From positions 1,426,001 through 1,490,000 of the forward strand of contig NZ_CP061314.1 in assembly GCF_018688255.1 (NCBI RefSeq): a stretch of 64,000 bases of DNA. Direction: 5' to 3'. The position numbers and the translations under genes were made by a program. Of the stretch, positions 51,637 to 59,828 are shown one piece after another (position 1 is the first letter of the stretch; every line of letters starts with the position of its first letter). Under the pieces are notes generated by a model, which ran no database searches, was not told where the DNA came from, and was given only the letters and a program-made list of their open reading frames with translations. Source of the DNA: Polynucleobacter corsicus (lineage in GTDB: Bacteria; Pseudomonadota; Gammaproteobacteria; Burkholderiales; Burkholderiaceae).

Positions 51637-51649
51637 TGAGGGCTCCCAA

Positions 51650-51922
51650 TTATTTCTTGTGTTGATCGGAGAATGGCAACAAAGCCAAGTAACGAGCACG
51701 CTTGATAGCAGTGTCTAACTGACGCTGATATTTAGCTTTTGTGCCTGTCAAACGTGCAGGAGTAATCTTGGCGTTTTCGCCAATGAAGTCCTTCAATGTG
51801 TCTACATCTTTGTAGTCAATCTGTTCTACGCCAGCAACAGTGAAACGGCAATAACGCTTACGCTTGAACAATGGGTTCTGAGCTGGTTTCTTTTTGAAAT
51901 CGGGTTTCTTTCCAAACGCCAT
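51650..51922 (-). CDS. rpsR: 30S ribosomal protein S18
   Basis: S18 is a 90-residue protein that binds the 30S platform with S6. The family stretch YKDVDTLKDFIGENAKITPARLTGTKAKYQRQLDTAIKRARYLALLPF is complete in this gene. A basic N-terminal extension (KKPDFKKKPAQNP) is present. It lies between priB and rplI. Confidence 0.97.
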   Translation of the reverse strand: MAFGKKPDFKKKPAQNPLFKRKRYCRFTVAGVEQIDYKDVDTLKDFIGENAKITPARLTGTKAKYQRQLDTAIKRARYLALLPFSDQHKK

Positions 51923-51935
51923 GATGATTTCCTCT

Positions 51936-52229
51936 TTAATTTTTCAATTGAATATGGGTGATATGGAAAACAAGTCTTTGATTACGTAGAGTCTTGGGTG
52001 CTAAGAATCCTTCAAACACTGCCTCGGTTCCTAAATCCATTTGCTCTAAGCCCTTTTGTATCGGGCCAATTGCTATGGCTTCAACACTCATCTGAATTTT
52101 CCTAGCCACTCCTACCTCGTTTACTTCGCCGCTATGTTCTAGCTGGCAATGCATCACCGGTATTCCTGCTGGTGTAAATCGAATCGCGTCTTTAGATACC
52201 AAGAATGCAGTTAGGGTGAAATGATTCAA
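51936..52229 (-). CDS. priB: Primosomal replication protein N
   Basis: PriB is a 97-residue single-stranded DNA-binding OB-fold protein that helps PriA reload DnaB at stalled forks. The start NHFTLTAFLVSKDAIRFTPAGIPVMHCQLEH fits the family. It lies between rpsF and rpsR, its usual place in beta- and gammaproteobacteria, and DnaB is encoded in the same gene cluster. Confidence 0.94.
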   Translation of the reverse strand: MNHFTLTAFLVSKDAIRFTPAGIPVMHCQLEHSGEVNEVGVARKIQMSVEAIAIGPIQKGLEQMDLGTEAVFEGFLAPKTLRNQRLVFHITHIQLKN

Positions 52230-52288
52230 CGCCGCTCCGTCACTCTGATACGTTTTCTAGTCTGTGTATTCCTCTTCAAATTTCTAAC

Positions 52289-52663
52289 TTAAGCCGCTAC
52301 TACAGGAGCGTCGGATTGAGCTGATTTGCGCGCTTCTTCACGTTGCACTTCTTTCATCATGATGGAAGGCTCTGTTTCAGCTTTCTTCGTCTTGATGATG
52401 AGGTGACGCAAAACAGCATCGTTAAATTTGAATGCGTGCTCGAGCTCGTCCAGAGTTTTCTGGTCGCACTCAATATTCATACAAACGTAATGGGCTTTAG
52501 CAAGTTTGTCGATCATGTAAGCCATCTGACGACGACCCCAATCTTCCATGCGGTGAATTTTGCCGCCAGCAGCAGCTAATGTCGCTTTGTAGCGATCGAT
52601 CATCGCAGGCACTTGCTCGCTTTGGTCCGGGTGGACGATAAAGACGATTTCATAATGACGCAT
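52289..52663 (-). CDS. rpsF: 30S ribosomal protein S6
   Basis: S6 is a 124-residue platform protein binding with S18. The start MRHYEIVFIVHPDQSEQVPAM is canonical, and RRQMAYMIDKLAKAHYVCMNIE is the core. The C-terminal tail is charged. It is the first gene of the rpsF-priB-rpsR-rplI-dnaB cluster. A candidate autoregulatory hairpin lies in the leader. Confidence 0.97.
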   Translation of the reverse strand: MRHYEIVFIVHPDQSEQVPAMIDRYKATLAAAGGKIHRMEDWGRRQMAYMIDKLAKAHYVCMNIECDQKTLDELEHAFKFNDAVLRHLIIKTKKAETEPSIMMKEVQREEARKSAQSDAPVVAA

Positions 52664-52686
52664 CTAACACTCCTTAAGGATAAAGT

Positions 52687-52737
52687 CACCTGGGCGTCTT
52701 GCTAACTTCCGATGGTTTTAAAGTTAGCGCCAGTGTG
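52687..52737 (-). promoter_or_regulatory. Candidate S6:S18 autoregulatory leader structure
   Basis: In the rpsF leader a perfect 8-bp stem (GCTAACTT/AAGTTAGC, 52701-52708 with 52721-52728) is capped by a loop with CCATCGG, and extended by an outer stem with a C bulge (CACCTGGGCG opposite CGCCAGTGTG). S6:S18 leaders in other bacteria use a hairpin with a CCG-containing bulge to bind S6:S18 and repress translation. The exact CCG placement here does not clearly match, so this is a candidate only. Confidence 0.4.
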
Positions 52738-52796
52738 ACAAGGTAGTAACAAATTGTAGGTAAAACTAACTACACATATTTACAGCTTTTAAGTCC

Positions 52797-53873
52797 TTAC
52801 CGAATTTCAGGTAAGTCCGTTATTTTAGCAAAAAAATCCTGCCAAGTCAGAGGTTTACCAGCTTTATTTGCCTGCTTTGCCGCATTTAACGCCAATTGAA
52901 GTGCAATTCTGGCTCTAGGTGCAGTCAGAGCCCCCGAAGCACAGCATCCGGGCGCATCTAGCTCGGGAATGTTGTGCAAAGTAGTCCCGGCACCTGTTCT
53001 AGTCGTCCTGACCAAAGCAATACCCTGAACCATCGCCTGGTCCAAGGGTTTAATCCAGTCATCATGAAAGCCACCTTGCCCCGAACCAGCAAGCACAAAG
53101 CCCTGGACGGCACTACTGAGCCAATGCGTGATGGTTTCAGGACGAGCGCCCGCATGACTAGTCAGGATCTCAACCCAAGGCCACTCATCTTCCCCGGGAA
53201 TAGGTAAATCTTCATTCCAGACTGCTTGTACAGCCTTCACGCCAGATAGCCAAGAGGGATTAATTAAGCTCACCGAGCTTGATGGGGCATTTTGTAATGG
53301 GGCATTCAGAGCTGTAGCGTGGCGCTTAGCCAAGTCCATTGCCAGACATACGCGCCCACATATCACCGCATAAATGCCACTAGGGCAGTTATCCATAGGC
53401 ATGGAAGCCCAGCGCAAGGCATCCAATAAATTGACAGGTCCATCAGCTCTGGGTGCATTACTCGGGAGCATGGCCCCAGTTAGAATAACCCTCTTAGACT
53501 GAGTCTGAGCTAACTTTCCACACGTTGTCTGCAGAAATAAGCCCGTTTCTTCAATCGTGTCGGTGCCGTGGGTAATCACAATTCCCCTCACAGAAGCATC
53601 CAAAAGGGCCTCGCTTACAGCAAGCCCGAGCGCAGTGAGGTGAGCATCAGTCAGATTGCGGCTATTGATATTGACCAGTTGACGCGAAACCAGCTTGACC
53701 CCCGCAGGCACTACTGACTGAACCTGTGCCACTAAAGCGTCCACCCCGACTTGGCCAGCTTCGTATTGAAGGGGGCTTTCTTCTGGATTGGGAGCGAGGC
53801 CTGCAATGGTGCCGCCCATACCTAAAACTAGAAGATGGGGAGTATTTTCAGAAATACCAGAATTTGAGGTCAT
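52797..53873 (-). CDS. L-asparaginase
   Basis: This is a 358-residue asparaginase (type I/II fold). The first catalytic Thr is in LVLGMGGTIAGLAP, and the second motif is GIVITHGTDTIEETGLFLQ. VILTGAMLPSNAPRADGP and LVRTTRTGAGTT-like segments follow. It has no signal peptide from the ATG at 53873. An in-frame start further upstream overlaps the lexA coding region and is rejected. Divergent from lexA with a 61-base spacer. Confidence 0.9.
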   Translation of the reverse strand: MTSNSGISENTPHLLVLGMGGTIAGLAPNPEESPLQYEAGQVGVDALVAQVQSVVPAGVKLVSRQLVNINSRNLTDAHLTALGLAVSEALLDASVRGIVITHGTDTIEETGLFLQTTCGKLAQTQSKRVILTGAMLPSNAPRADGPVNLLDALRWASMPMDNCPSGIYAVICGRVCLAMDLAKRHATALNAPLQNAPSSSVSLINPSWLSGVKAVQAVWNEDLPIPGEDEWPWVEILTSHAGARPETITHWLSSAVQGFVLAGSGQGGFHDDWIKPLDQAMVQGIALVRTTRTGAGTTLHNIPELDAPGCCASGALTAPRARIALQLALNAAKQANKAGKPLTWQDFFAKITDLPEIR

Positions 53874-53899
53874 TTCTATATTATCCACCTCCAAATTGC

Positions 53900-53933
53900 T
53901 TGAATATTCAAATACTGCTGTATACAATCCCAG
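53900..53933 (+). promoter_or_regulatory. lexA promoter with SOS box
   Basis: TTGAAT (53900-53905), 17 bases, TACAAT (53923-53928) make a good sigma-70 promoter. The SOS box CTG-N10-CAG lies at 53918-53933 (CTGTATACAATCCCAG) and covers the -10. The predicted transcript start is near 53935, the lexA ATG itself, which implies a leaderless or nearly leaderless mRNA. The box is also 45-60 bases upstream of the divergent asparaginase start. Confidence 0.75.
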
Positions 53934-53934
53934 T

Positions 53935-54654
53935 ATGGATATAAATACAGTCGATTTTCCAGAGGAGCTGACTGCCCTCCCCAAACTCACCTCACGTCAA
54001 AGTGAGATTTTGGAATTGATTACCAAGGCCATCGATGAAAGTGGTTCGCCTCCTACGCGCGCTGAAATTGCGACGCAACTGGGCTTTGCTTCTGCCAACG
54101 CTGCTGAAGAGCACTTACGTGCATTAGCAAAAAAAGGGTATATCGAACTGACACCGGGAACGTCCCGCGGCATTCGTATTCCGCAACGATTTAATCAGAC
54201 ACACAATCCCAATAGATATCGTCAGATGTCATTACCTTCTGGCGCTCTTCAGCAACTGACACTGCCACTCATTGGTCGTGTTGCAGCGGGCTCTCCAATC
54301 ATGGCTGTTGAGCATATTGAAAAACAAGTGCCAATTGATCCAAGCTTGTTTAGCAAAGGTGCTGACTACTTACTCAAGGTGGTTGGCATGAGCATGCGCG
54401 ATGCTGGTATTTTGGATGGCGACTATCTCGCAGTGCGAAAAACCTCCGAGGTCCGTAACGGCGATATTGTTGTTGCGCGCTTAGATGATGAGGTGACAGT
54501 AAAACGCTGGAACCAAAAGAAAACTGCAGATGGCATGGTGATTGAATTACAAGCCGAGAACCCAGACTTCAAAAATATTTTGGTAGATAAACGTCAACCG
54601 AACTTTGCAATTGAAGGTCAAGCAGTTGGTCTCATTAGGGCTGGCGGACTGTAA
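53935..54654 (+). CDS. lexA: SOS repressor LexA
   Basis: LexA represses DNA-damage genes and self-cleaves with RecA. The 239-residue protein has a winged HTH at 15-85 (LTSRQSEILELITKAI, RAEIATQLGFASANAAEEHLRALAKKGYIEL). The cleavage site is A118-G119 in RVAAGSP. The catalytic dyad is S153 (VVGMSMRDAG) and K190 (DEVTVKRW). It starts at 53935, directly after an SOS box; there is no ribosome-binding site, supporting a leaderless message. A terminator follows the stop. Confidence 0.97.
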   Translation: MDINTVDFPEELTALPKLTSRQSEILELITKAIDESGSPPTRAEIATQLGFASANAAEEHLRALAKKGYIELTPGTSRGIRIPQRFNQTHNPNRYRQMSLPSGALQQLTLPLIGRVAAGSPIMAVEHIEKQVPIDPSLFSKGADYLLKVVGMSMRDAGILDGDYLAVRKTSEVRNGDIVVARLDDEVTVKRWNQKKTADGMVIELQAENPDFKNILVDKRQPNFAIEGQAVGLIRAGGL

Positions 54655-54671
54655 ACCTTGCGCTACTAAAC

Positions 54672-54697
54672 AAAAGGCCTCGATAGAGGCCTTTTTC
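54672..54697 (+). terminator. Intrinsic terminator after lexA
   Basis: AAAGGCCTC (54673-54681), loop GATA, GAGGCCTTT (54686-54694), then TTCTAT. A perfect 9-bp stem; the A run on the left also gives a T tract on the minus strand for the convergent lipoprotein gene. Confidence 0.85.
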
Positions 54698-54721
54698 TAT
54701 TGCTCGCAAATGTAACTATTT

Positions 54722-55183
54722 TTATTTCTTAGTTGGCGCAACTACGTTTGCGTTCTTAGGGGATGCAGTAATAGTGATGATTGTCTTTGGGCCAGTGAAT
54801 GGACCTTCATTTAATTCTACGGTTGAGGTGCGATCACCTTTAGTGAAAACCAAAATACTGGTTTTTGATTTCACTGCACTCACGGTAGTCCAGCCCGCCT
54901 TGGGATACTCGGCTTGGAAGAATGCATAAATATCTGTTGGGGTTTGCACGCCAGATAAAACTACGCGCCCCACCCAGTTATCACCTCGACCAATGATTAA
55001 AGAATCTGAACCGATGATTTTGGATGCAGCAGGTAATGGCATATCTCCCAAGAGCTGGGATTGAATTTCCTGAACTTCATTAGGCGTACCTGTTGGAGAG
55101 TCGCCAGAAGAGGCGCACGCTGCTAGTAGCATTGATAGCGCTATGGCCAATGAAAGTTGCTGAACTTGTTTAAGTTGGATCAT
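54722..55183 (-). CDS. Hypothetical lipoprotein
   Basis: This is a 153-residue lipoprotein: signal with lipobox LLAACAS, lipidated C23, Ser/Gly/Thr-rich linker, then a soluble domain with the stretch GDMPLPAASKIIGSDSLIIGRGDNWVGRVVLSG and a second strand-rich region (TDIYAFFQAEYPKAGWTTVSAV). I do not recognise a Pfam family. It is encoded 30 bases from tRNA-Cys on the same strand. Function unknown. Confidence 0.7.
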   Translation of the reverse strand: MIQLKQVQQLSLAIALSMLLAACASSGDSPTGTPNEVQEIQSQLLGDMPLPAASKIIGSDSLIIGRGDNWVGRVVLSGVQTPTDIYAFFQAEYPKAGWTTVSAVKSKTSILVFTKGDRTSTVELNEGPFTGPKTIITITASPKNANVVAPTKK

Positions 55184-55213
55184 CTTCTTGCCCTGGTAAT
55201 CAATCTACATTAC

Positions 55214-55287
55214 TGGAGGCGCGTGAGGGAATCGAACCCCCGTACGAAGCTTTGCAGGCTCCTGCCTAACCACTCGGCCAACGCGCC
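55214..55287 (-). tRNA. tRNA-Cys (GCA)
   Basis: 74 bases including the encoded CCA. Acceptor stem GGCGCGT/ACGCGCC, anticodon stem GGAGC/GCTTC with loop CTGCAAA (anticodon GCA), and T arm GGGGG TTCGATT CCCTC. All arms fold. Transcribed with tRNA-Gly on the minus strand. Confidence 0.97.
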
Positions 55288-55304
55288 ATATGCTTGAATC
55301 AAAA

Positions 55305-55331
55305 ATGGGAAGCTTTTTTAGGGCTTCCCAT
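55305..55331. repeat. Perfect 9-bp inverted repeat between the two tRNA genes
   Basis: ATGGGAAGC (55305-55313) and GCTTCCCAT (55323-55331), loop TTTTTTAGG. In the tRNA precursor this forms a stable stem between tRNA-Gly and tRNA-Cys and may guide processing; it is not a clear terminator. Confidence 0.5.
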
Positions 55332-55337
55332 CGAACT

Positions 55338-55413
55338 TGGAGCGGGAAAGGAGGTTCGAACTCCCGACCTATACCTTGGCAAGGTATCGCTCTACCAGCT
55401 GAGCTATTCCCGC
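55338..55413 (-). tRNA. tRNA-Gly (GCC)
   Basis: 76 bases including encoded CCA. Acceptor stem GCGGGAA/TTCCCGC, D arm AGCTCAGCTGGTAGAGC, anticodon loop TTGCCAA with anticodon GCC, T loop TTCGAAC. It lies upstream of tRNA-Cys and downstream of pgsA, an order widespread in proteobacteria. Confidence 0.97.
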
Positions 55414-55530
55414 ATAACAGGGCAACAGTTTAGCAAACAATTTGGTAGAACGCATTATTCATGAGTAAAACTATTTACCAGTGAGGCTAATGTTTACACC
55501 AAGCCCTTATCAGACATAGGTTTGTGGACA

Positions 55531-56106
55531 TTACTTAGCTTTTTCGACTAGCTGAGGCAAAGCCTTTTTCATGTAATAGAACATAGACCAAAGTGTCAAA
55601 AAGGATGCAATCCAGATTAACCAAGTACCCACTTGCGCGCAATTGAGCCAACCAAATATGGTGTCGTTCAACAATAAAAATGGAATCGCTACAAGTTGGG
55701 CCGTGGTCTTGAGTTTGCCGACCATATGCACAGCAACACTTTTTCCGGCACCCAAGAGCGCCATCCACTCTCTTAGTGCTGAGATAGTAATTTCACGCCC
55801 AATAATGATGAGGGCAACCCAAACCTGCACACGGTCCATATTGAGAAGAACCAATAATGCAGCAGCAACAATCAACTTGTCTGCTACCGGGTCTAAGAAT
55901 TGACCAAACGCCGACTCTTGTTTCATTTTTCGAGCCAAGTAACCATCTAACCAGTCAGTTACTGCCGCAAAAACAAAAATTACTGTGGCTGTGAGATTCT
56001 TTTCAAAAGGAGTTAGCCAGCTATTGGGTAAGTAGAACACTGCGACGACAAGCGGGATTGCGGCAACGCGCAACCAGGTCAGGGCAATAGGTAAGTTAAA
56101 CGGCAT
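55531..56106 (-). CDS. pgsA: CDP-diacylglycerol-glycerol-3-phosphate 3-phosphatidyltransferase
   Basis: PgsA makes phosphatidylglycerol phosphate at the inner membrane. The 191-residue protein has the CDP-alcohol phosphotransferase motif DWLDGYLARKMKQ...GQFLDPVADK (D-x2-DG-x2-AR-x8-G-x3-D-x3-D) and about four to five hydrophobic segments. It lies between uvrC and the tRNA pair on the minus strand, an order shared with E. coli (uvrC-pgsA-tRNA). Confidence 0.95.
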   Translation of the reverse strand: MPFNLPIALTWLRVAAIPLVVAVFYLPNSWLTPFEKNLTATVIFVFAAVTDWLDGYLARKMKQESAFGQFLDPVADKLIVAAALLVLLNMDRVQVWVALIIIGREITISALREWMALLGAGKSVAVHMVGKLKTTAQLVAIPFLLLNDTIFGWLNCAQVGTWLIWIASFLTLWSMFYYMKKALPQLVEKAK

Positions 56107-56142
56107 AGCTTAAGCATAAACCAATGCGAGTGAGCTGGGCAA

Positions 56143-58083
56143 TCAATGGAGTTGCTTATAGATTTGCTCTGCCAATGCATTGGATATTCCCTCAACACTG
56201 GAGAGCTCTTCGATGGTGGCATTAGAAACGCCACGCAAACCCCCAAAACGGGCGAGTAATTTTTGACGACGTTTCGCTCCGATACCCTCAATCTCTTCCA
56301 ACTGAGAAACTGTCCTCGCCTTTGCTCGTTTGGCACGCATGCCAGTAATGGCAAAGCGATGTGCCTCATCACGGATTTGCGCTACCAATAACAAAGCCGC
56401 GCTATCAATGCCGAGTTCGAGCGATTTCCGCCCGTCCGCAAAAATGAGTGCCTCAAGACCGACCTTACGACCCTCCCCTTTAGCAACACCAACTATCAAG
56501 CTGATATCCATACCAAATTCAGAGAGCACTTGTCTTGCCATCTCAACCTGACCTTTGCCACCGTCAATCAAAATGACTTGTGGCATCTTCTCAACAGGAA
56601 GCTCTTGAAAGTTTGCATAACGGCGCTGCAAGACCTGACGCATTGCGGCGTAATCATCGCCCGGTGTAATGTCATTAATATTAAAACGGCGGTATTCACT
56701 AGGCTGCATCGCATTTTTGGAGTACACCACACAAGATGCTTGCGTAGCCTCACCAGAGGTATGACTAATGTCAAAACACTCAATCCGTAACTGCTCAAGA
56801 CTTTCCAACTCTAAGGCCAAGACATCAGCCAGTGCACGTGCTCTTGCTAGTTGTCCACCAGTCTCGACCAAACGCTTCGCTATCGCAATCTTGGCATTAC
56901 CCTCAGCCATCGACAACCAATGTCGTCTCTGACCTTGTGGTTGGTGTAGAAAAGTAATGCGCTTACCAGCTTGCGCATTGAGCAAATCATGCAAACCCTC
57001 TGGGGCAACTTGCTCGGCACCATCTTCAGCACTTTCTTCCGGCGCCGCAATATCATCCACCAACTTTCTCAAGGGATGATTCAGAATCAACACAGGTGGA
57101 ATTAAATTAGTAGTCGCCTCACCATCACCTGACTTCTCCTCTAAGTAATGCTGCGCAATAAACGCTTCTAAAATTTCTGCGGGGGGTGGCAGCTCTCCAG
57201 AGCTTGAGCGCAAGCCTTTCGGGAAATAGGCGCGATCACCCAAATGGCGACCGCCACGAATCATTGCTAAATTGACGCAAACCACGCCTTCCATTTGAGC
57301 GACAGCGATGACATCAACATCACCCTCACCATCAGCAACGGTGTCCATTGACTGCTGCTGCAAGACGCTAGAAAGATCGGCAATCCGATCTCTTAGTACT
57401 GCAGCCATTTCAAACTCCATAGCATCACTGTAAGCGTGCATCTTTTTTTCAAGCTCAGAGAGCACGCGACTATGATCACCCTCTAAGAAACGTTTTGCCT
57501 GGGCTACATCCTGCCCATATTGATCTGTGTTCAGTCGACCAACGCAAGGTGCGCTACAACGATGAATTTGATGCAATAAACAAGGGCGGCTCCGGTTTTT
57601 GAAAACAGAGTCTTCACAAGTTCTCAGACGAAAGACTTTTTGCAAAATCTGCACGCTATTACGCACCGCCCATGAATTCGGGAATGGTCCAAAGTAGTGA
57701 TTGCGCTTATCCGTTTTTCCTCGATAGGAGGCTAGGCGTGGAAACTGGTGCCCCGTCAACATCACATAGGGATAGGATTTATCATCTCGGAAGAGAATAT
57801 TAAATGGAGGAGCTAACTCCTTAATCAAATTGTTCTCTAGAATTAAGGCTTCGGTTTCTGAGCGTGTTACTGTAGTTTCGTAGCGGGCAATTTTTCCCAC
57901 CATCAGCTCTATCCGTGGTGAAAGCTGAGTTCGCTGGAAGTAACTAGATACCCGCTTTTTGAGGTTGCGCGCTTTTCCGACATACAGAATATGTCCCGCC
58001 TCATCAAAGAAGCGATATACCCCCGGCAATCCGGGTAGCCGTTTAACATCCTGCTGAAGGGTTTCAAAAAGCGAATTGCTCAT
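56143..58083 (-). CDS. uvrC: Excinuclease ABC subunit C
   Basis: UvrC makes both incisions in nucleotide excision repair. The 646-residue protein has an N-terminal GIY-YIG nuclease (PGVYRFFDEAGHILYVGKA, for the 3' cut), a UVR domain (KKMHAYSDAMEFEMAAVLRDRI), a Cys region (RTCEDSVFKNRSRPCLLHQIHRC cut by short gaps), an RNase H-like 5' nuclease domain (ECFDISHTSGEATQAS and LIDGGKGQVEMA), and two C-terminal helix-hairpin-helix motifs. Its ATG overlaps that of the divergent earP (CATG). Confidence 0.96.
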   Translation of the reverse strand: MSNSLFETLQQDVKRLPGLPGVYRFFDEAGHILYVGKARNLKKRVSSYFQRTQLSPRIELMVGKIARYETTVTRSETEALILENNLIKELAPPFNILFRDDKSYPYVMLTGHQFPRLASYRGKTDKRNHYFGPFPNSWAVRNSVQILQKVFRLRTCEDSVFKNRSRPCLLHQIHRCSAPCVGRLNTDQYGQDVAQAKRFLEGDHSRVLSELEKKMHAYSDAMEFEMAAVLRDRIADLSSVLQQQSMDTVADGEGDVDVIAVAQMEGVVCVNLAMIRGGRHLGDRAYFPKGLRSSSGELPPPAEILEAFIAQHYLEEKSGDGEATTNLIPPVLILNHPLRKLVDDIAAPEESAEDGAEQVAPEGLHDLLNAQAGKRITFLHQPQGQRRHWLSMAEGNAKIAIAKRLVETGGQLARARALADVLALELESLEQLRIECFDISHTSGEATQASCVVYSKNAMQPSEYRRFNINDITPGDDYAAMRQVLQRRYANFQELPVEKMPQVILIDGGKGQVEMARQVLSEFGMDISLIVGVAKGEGRKVGLEALIFADGRKSLELGIDSAALLLVAQIRDEAHRFAITGMRAKRAKARTVSQLEEIEGIGAKRRQKLLARFGGLRGVSNATIEELSSVEGISNALAEQIYKQLH

Positions 58084-59161
58084 GCGTTGGGATATTTTCT
58101 GTCAAATCGTAGACAACTATGGTGATGCCGGTGTTTGCTGGCGCCTAGCAAGAAGCTTAACAAGTCTTCATGGCCAAGACGTGCGCATTTTCTGTGACGA
58201 TCTCCCAACCCTTAATTTACTCGCTTCTGGGGTTGACCCAGAAATCAAGCGTCGTATCGACGTCCAACCCTGGGAAGCAAGTCATAACAATAGCCGTCAC
58301 CCTGTTGAGGCCCCCGATGTAGTGATTGAGGCATTTGGGTGCGATCTTCCCGATCGCTACCTTGCAGGCCTACTGATTGCCCCCAAAAAACCCATCATCA
58401 TTAATTTGGAGTATTTAACTGCAGAGCCCTGGATAGTGGACTTTCATATGAAAGCATCCCCGCAGGCACACGGTATTCCGAAGTACTTTTTCTTTCCAGG
58501 CTTTCAGGTTAATGCGGGTGGCATTTTGATTGACCCCATTCCCTTAGAGTCATTACTAACTGAGCAATTGATTCCCGAGAGCCTCAGGACAAGCTGGAAG
58601 CTATTGCGACCCAATGCAAAACGCATTAGTGTTTTTTGCTACCCAGGTGTACCGCTCCTGAAATGGTTGGAAGATCTAGCGACATTAGATGAAAACTTCG
58701 ACATTGTCCTGACTCATGGCCAACTTGAGCAATTGCAGTTCAGCTCAGGTCAACCAAGCAAGGCGCTTGTTCTTCCTGAATCCATTCAGTTAATCTCCAT
58801 TCCCTTTGTTTCTCAAGATGAATACGATTGGGCTCTCTCTCAATGCGACTTCAATATTGTTCGGGGCGAGGATTCTTTTGTCCGAGCGCAGTTGGCTGGC
58901 AAGCCCTTCATCTGGCATATTTACCCCCAAGAAGATCGCGCCCATGAAAACAAGTTGGCTGCATTTTTAGACCTCTATCTTGAAGACGCATCACAAGAGC
59001 TTAAACACGCCGTCATTGCAGCAATGACTTGGGCAATGCCCAGCAAGTGGTATGAATCAATTGATGAATGGAGCACCCATTCCAAGGCTTGGCGAGCAGA
59101 TTTACTTGAAAAACAAGCCGATGGTGGCCTGGCTGCCCGTCTAATGAGCTTTGTAGCCTGA
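58082..59161 (+). CDS. earP: EF-P arginine rhamnosyltransferase EarP
   Basis: EarP transfers rhamnose from TDP-rhamnose to Arg32 of EF-P. The 359-residue protein is of the DUF2331/GT104 family: N-terminus WDIFCQIVDNYGDAGVCWRLARSL with the conserved Asp residues, and the nucleotide-sugar site FNIVRGEDSFVRAQLAGKPFIWHIYPQEDRAH. It lies directly upstream of efp. The ATG at 58082 overlaps the divergent uvrC ATG. No dTDP-rhamnose genes are in this window. Confidence 0.93.
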   Translation: MRWDIFCQIVDNYGDAGVCWRLARSLTSLHGQDVRIFCDDLPTLNLLASGVDPEIKRRIDVQPWEASHNNSRHPVEAPDVVIEAFGCDLPDRYLAGLLIAPKKPIIINLEYLTAEPWIVDFHMKASPQAHGIPKYFFFPGFQVNAGGILIDPIPLESLLTEQLIPESLRTSWKLLRPNAKRISVFCYPGVPLLKWLEDLATLDENFDIVLTHGQLEQLQFSSGQPSKALVLPESIQLISIPFVSQDEYDWALSQCDFNIVRGEDSFVRAQLAGKPFIWHIYPQEDRAHENKLAAFLDLYLEDASQELKHAVIAAMTWAMPSKWYESIDEWSTHSKAWRADLLEKQADGGLAARLMSFVA

Positions 59162-59247
59162 TCTTGGGCGCAATACGCCTGCGGGCGGTTACAATCTTGT
59201 TTTTGATAAAACCGCAGAAAATCAGCTCTGCACCCAGGAATAGCAAG

Positions 59248-59808
59248 ATGAAAACAGCACAAGAACTCCGCGTTGGTAACGTAGTAATGATCGGCACTGA
59301 TGCCATGGTCGTTTTAAAAGCAGAATACAGCCGCTCAGGCCGCAACTCTTCTGTTGTAAAAATGAAATTTAAGAACTTGTTAACTGGTGCGCCTAATGAA
59401 GGCGTATTTAAAGCAGATGACAAGTTTGATGTGGTGATCTTGGATAAGAAAGATTGCACCTACTCTTACTTCGCAGATCCAATGTATGTATTTATGGACA
59501 CCGAGTACAACCAATATGAAGTGGAAGCTGAATTCATGGGTGATGCACTGCATTACCTAGAAGAAAGCATGCCTTGCGAAGTCGTATTCTACGAAGGTAA
59601 AGCACTCTCAGTAGCCATGCCAAACTCTTTGGTTCGTGAAATCATTTATACAGAGCCAGCAGTTAAAGGCGATACCAGCTCAGGCAAAGTATTGAAGAAT
59701 GCAAAATTGGCTACCGGCTATGAATTGCAAGTGCCATTGTTCTGTAACACCGGCGACAAGATCGAGATCGATACGCGTACTGGTGAATATCGTAGCCGCG
59801 CTAACTAA
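59248..59808 (+). CDS. efp: Elongation factor P (Arg32 type)
   Basis: EF-P rescues ribosomes stalled at polyproline. The 186-residue protein has three OB-like domains. The modified loop is AEYSRSGRNSSVVKMK with Arg at position 32, the residue rhamnosylated by EarP in Pseudomonas and Neisseria, rather than Lys as in E. coli. The ATG at 59248 gives the family N-terminus MKTAQELRVGNVVMIG. It follows earP by 86 bases and is followed by a terminator. Confidence 0.96.
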   Translation: MKTAQELRVGNVVMIGTDAMVVLKAEYSRSGRNSSVVKMKFKNLLTGAPNEGVFKADDKFDVVILDKKDCTYSYFADPMYVFMDTEYNQYEVEAEFMGDALHYLEESMPCEVVFYEGKALSVAMPNSLVREIIYTEPAVKGDTSSGKVLKNAKLATGYELQVPLFCNTGDKIEIDTRTGEYRSRAN

Positions 59809-59828
59809 TTAGCTCGCTCGATAAGCAA

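Noticed and set aside
53788..53934. N-terminal extension of lexA and of the asparaginase into each other
   Set aside because: Extensions have no family homology; the accepted starts (53935 and 53873) match family N-termini and flank the promoter/SOS box.
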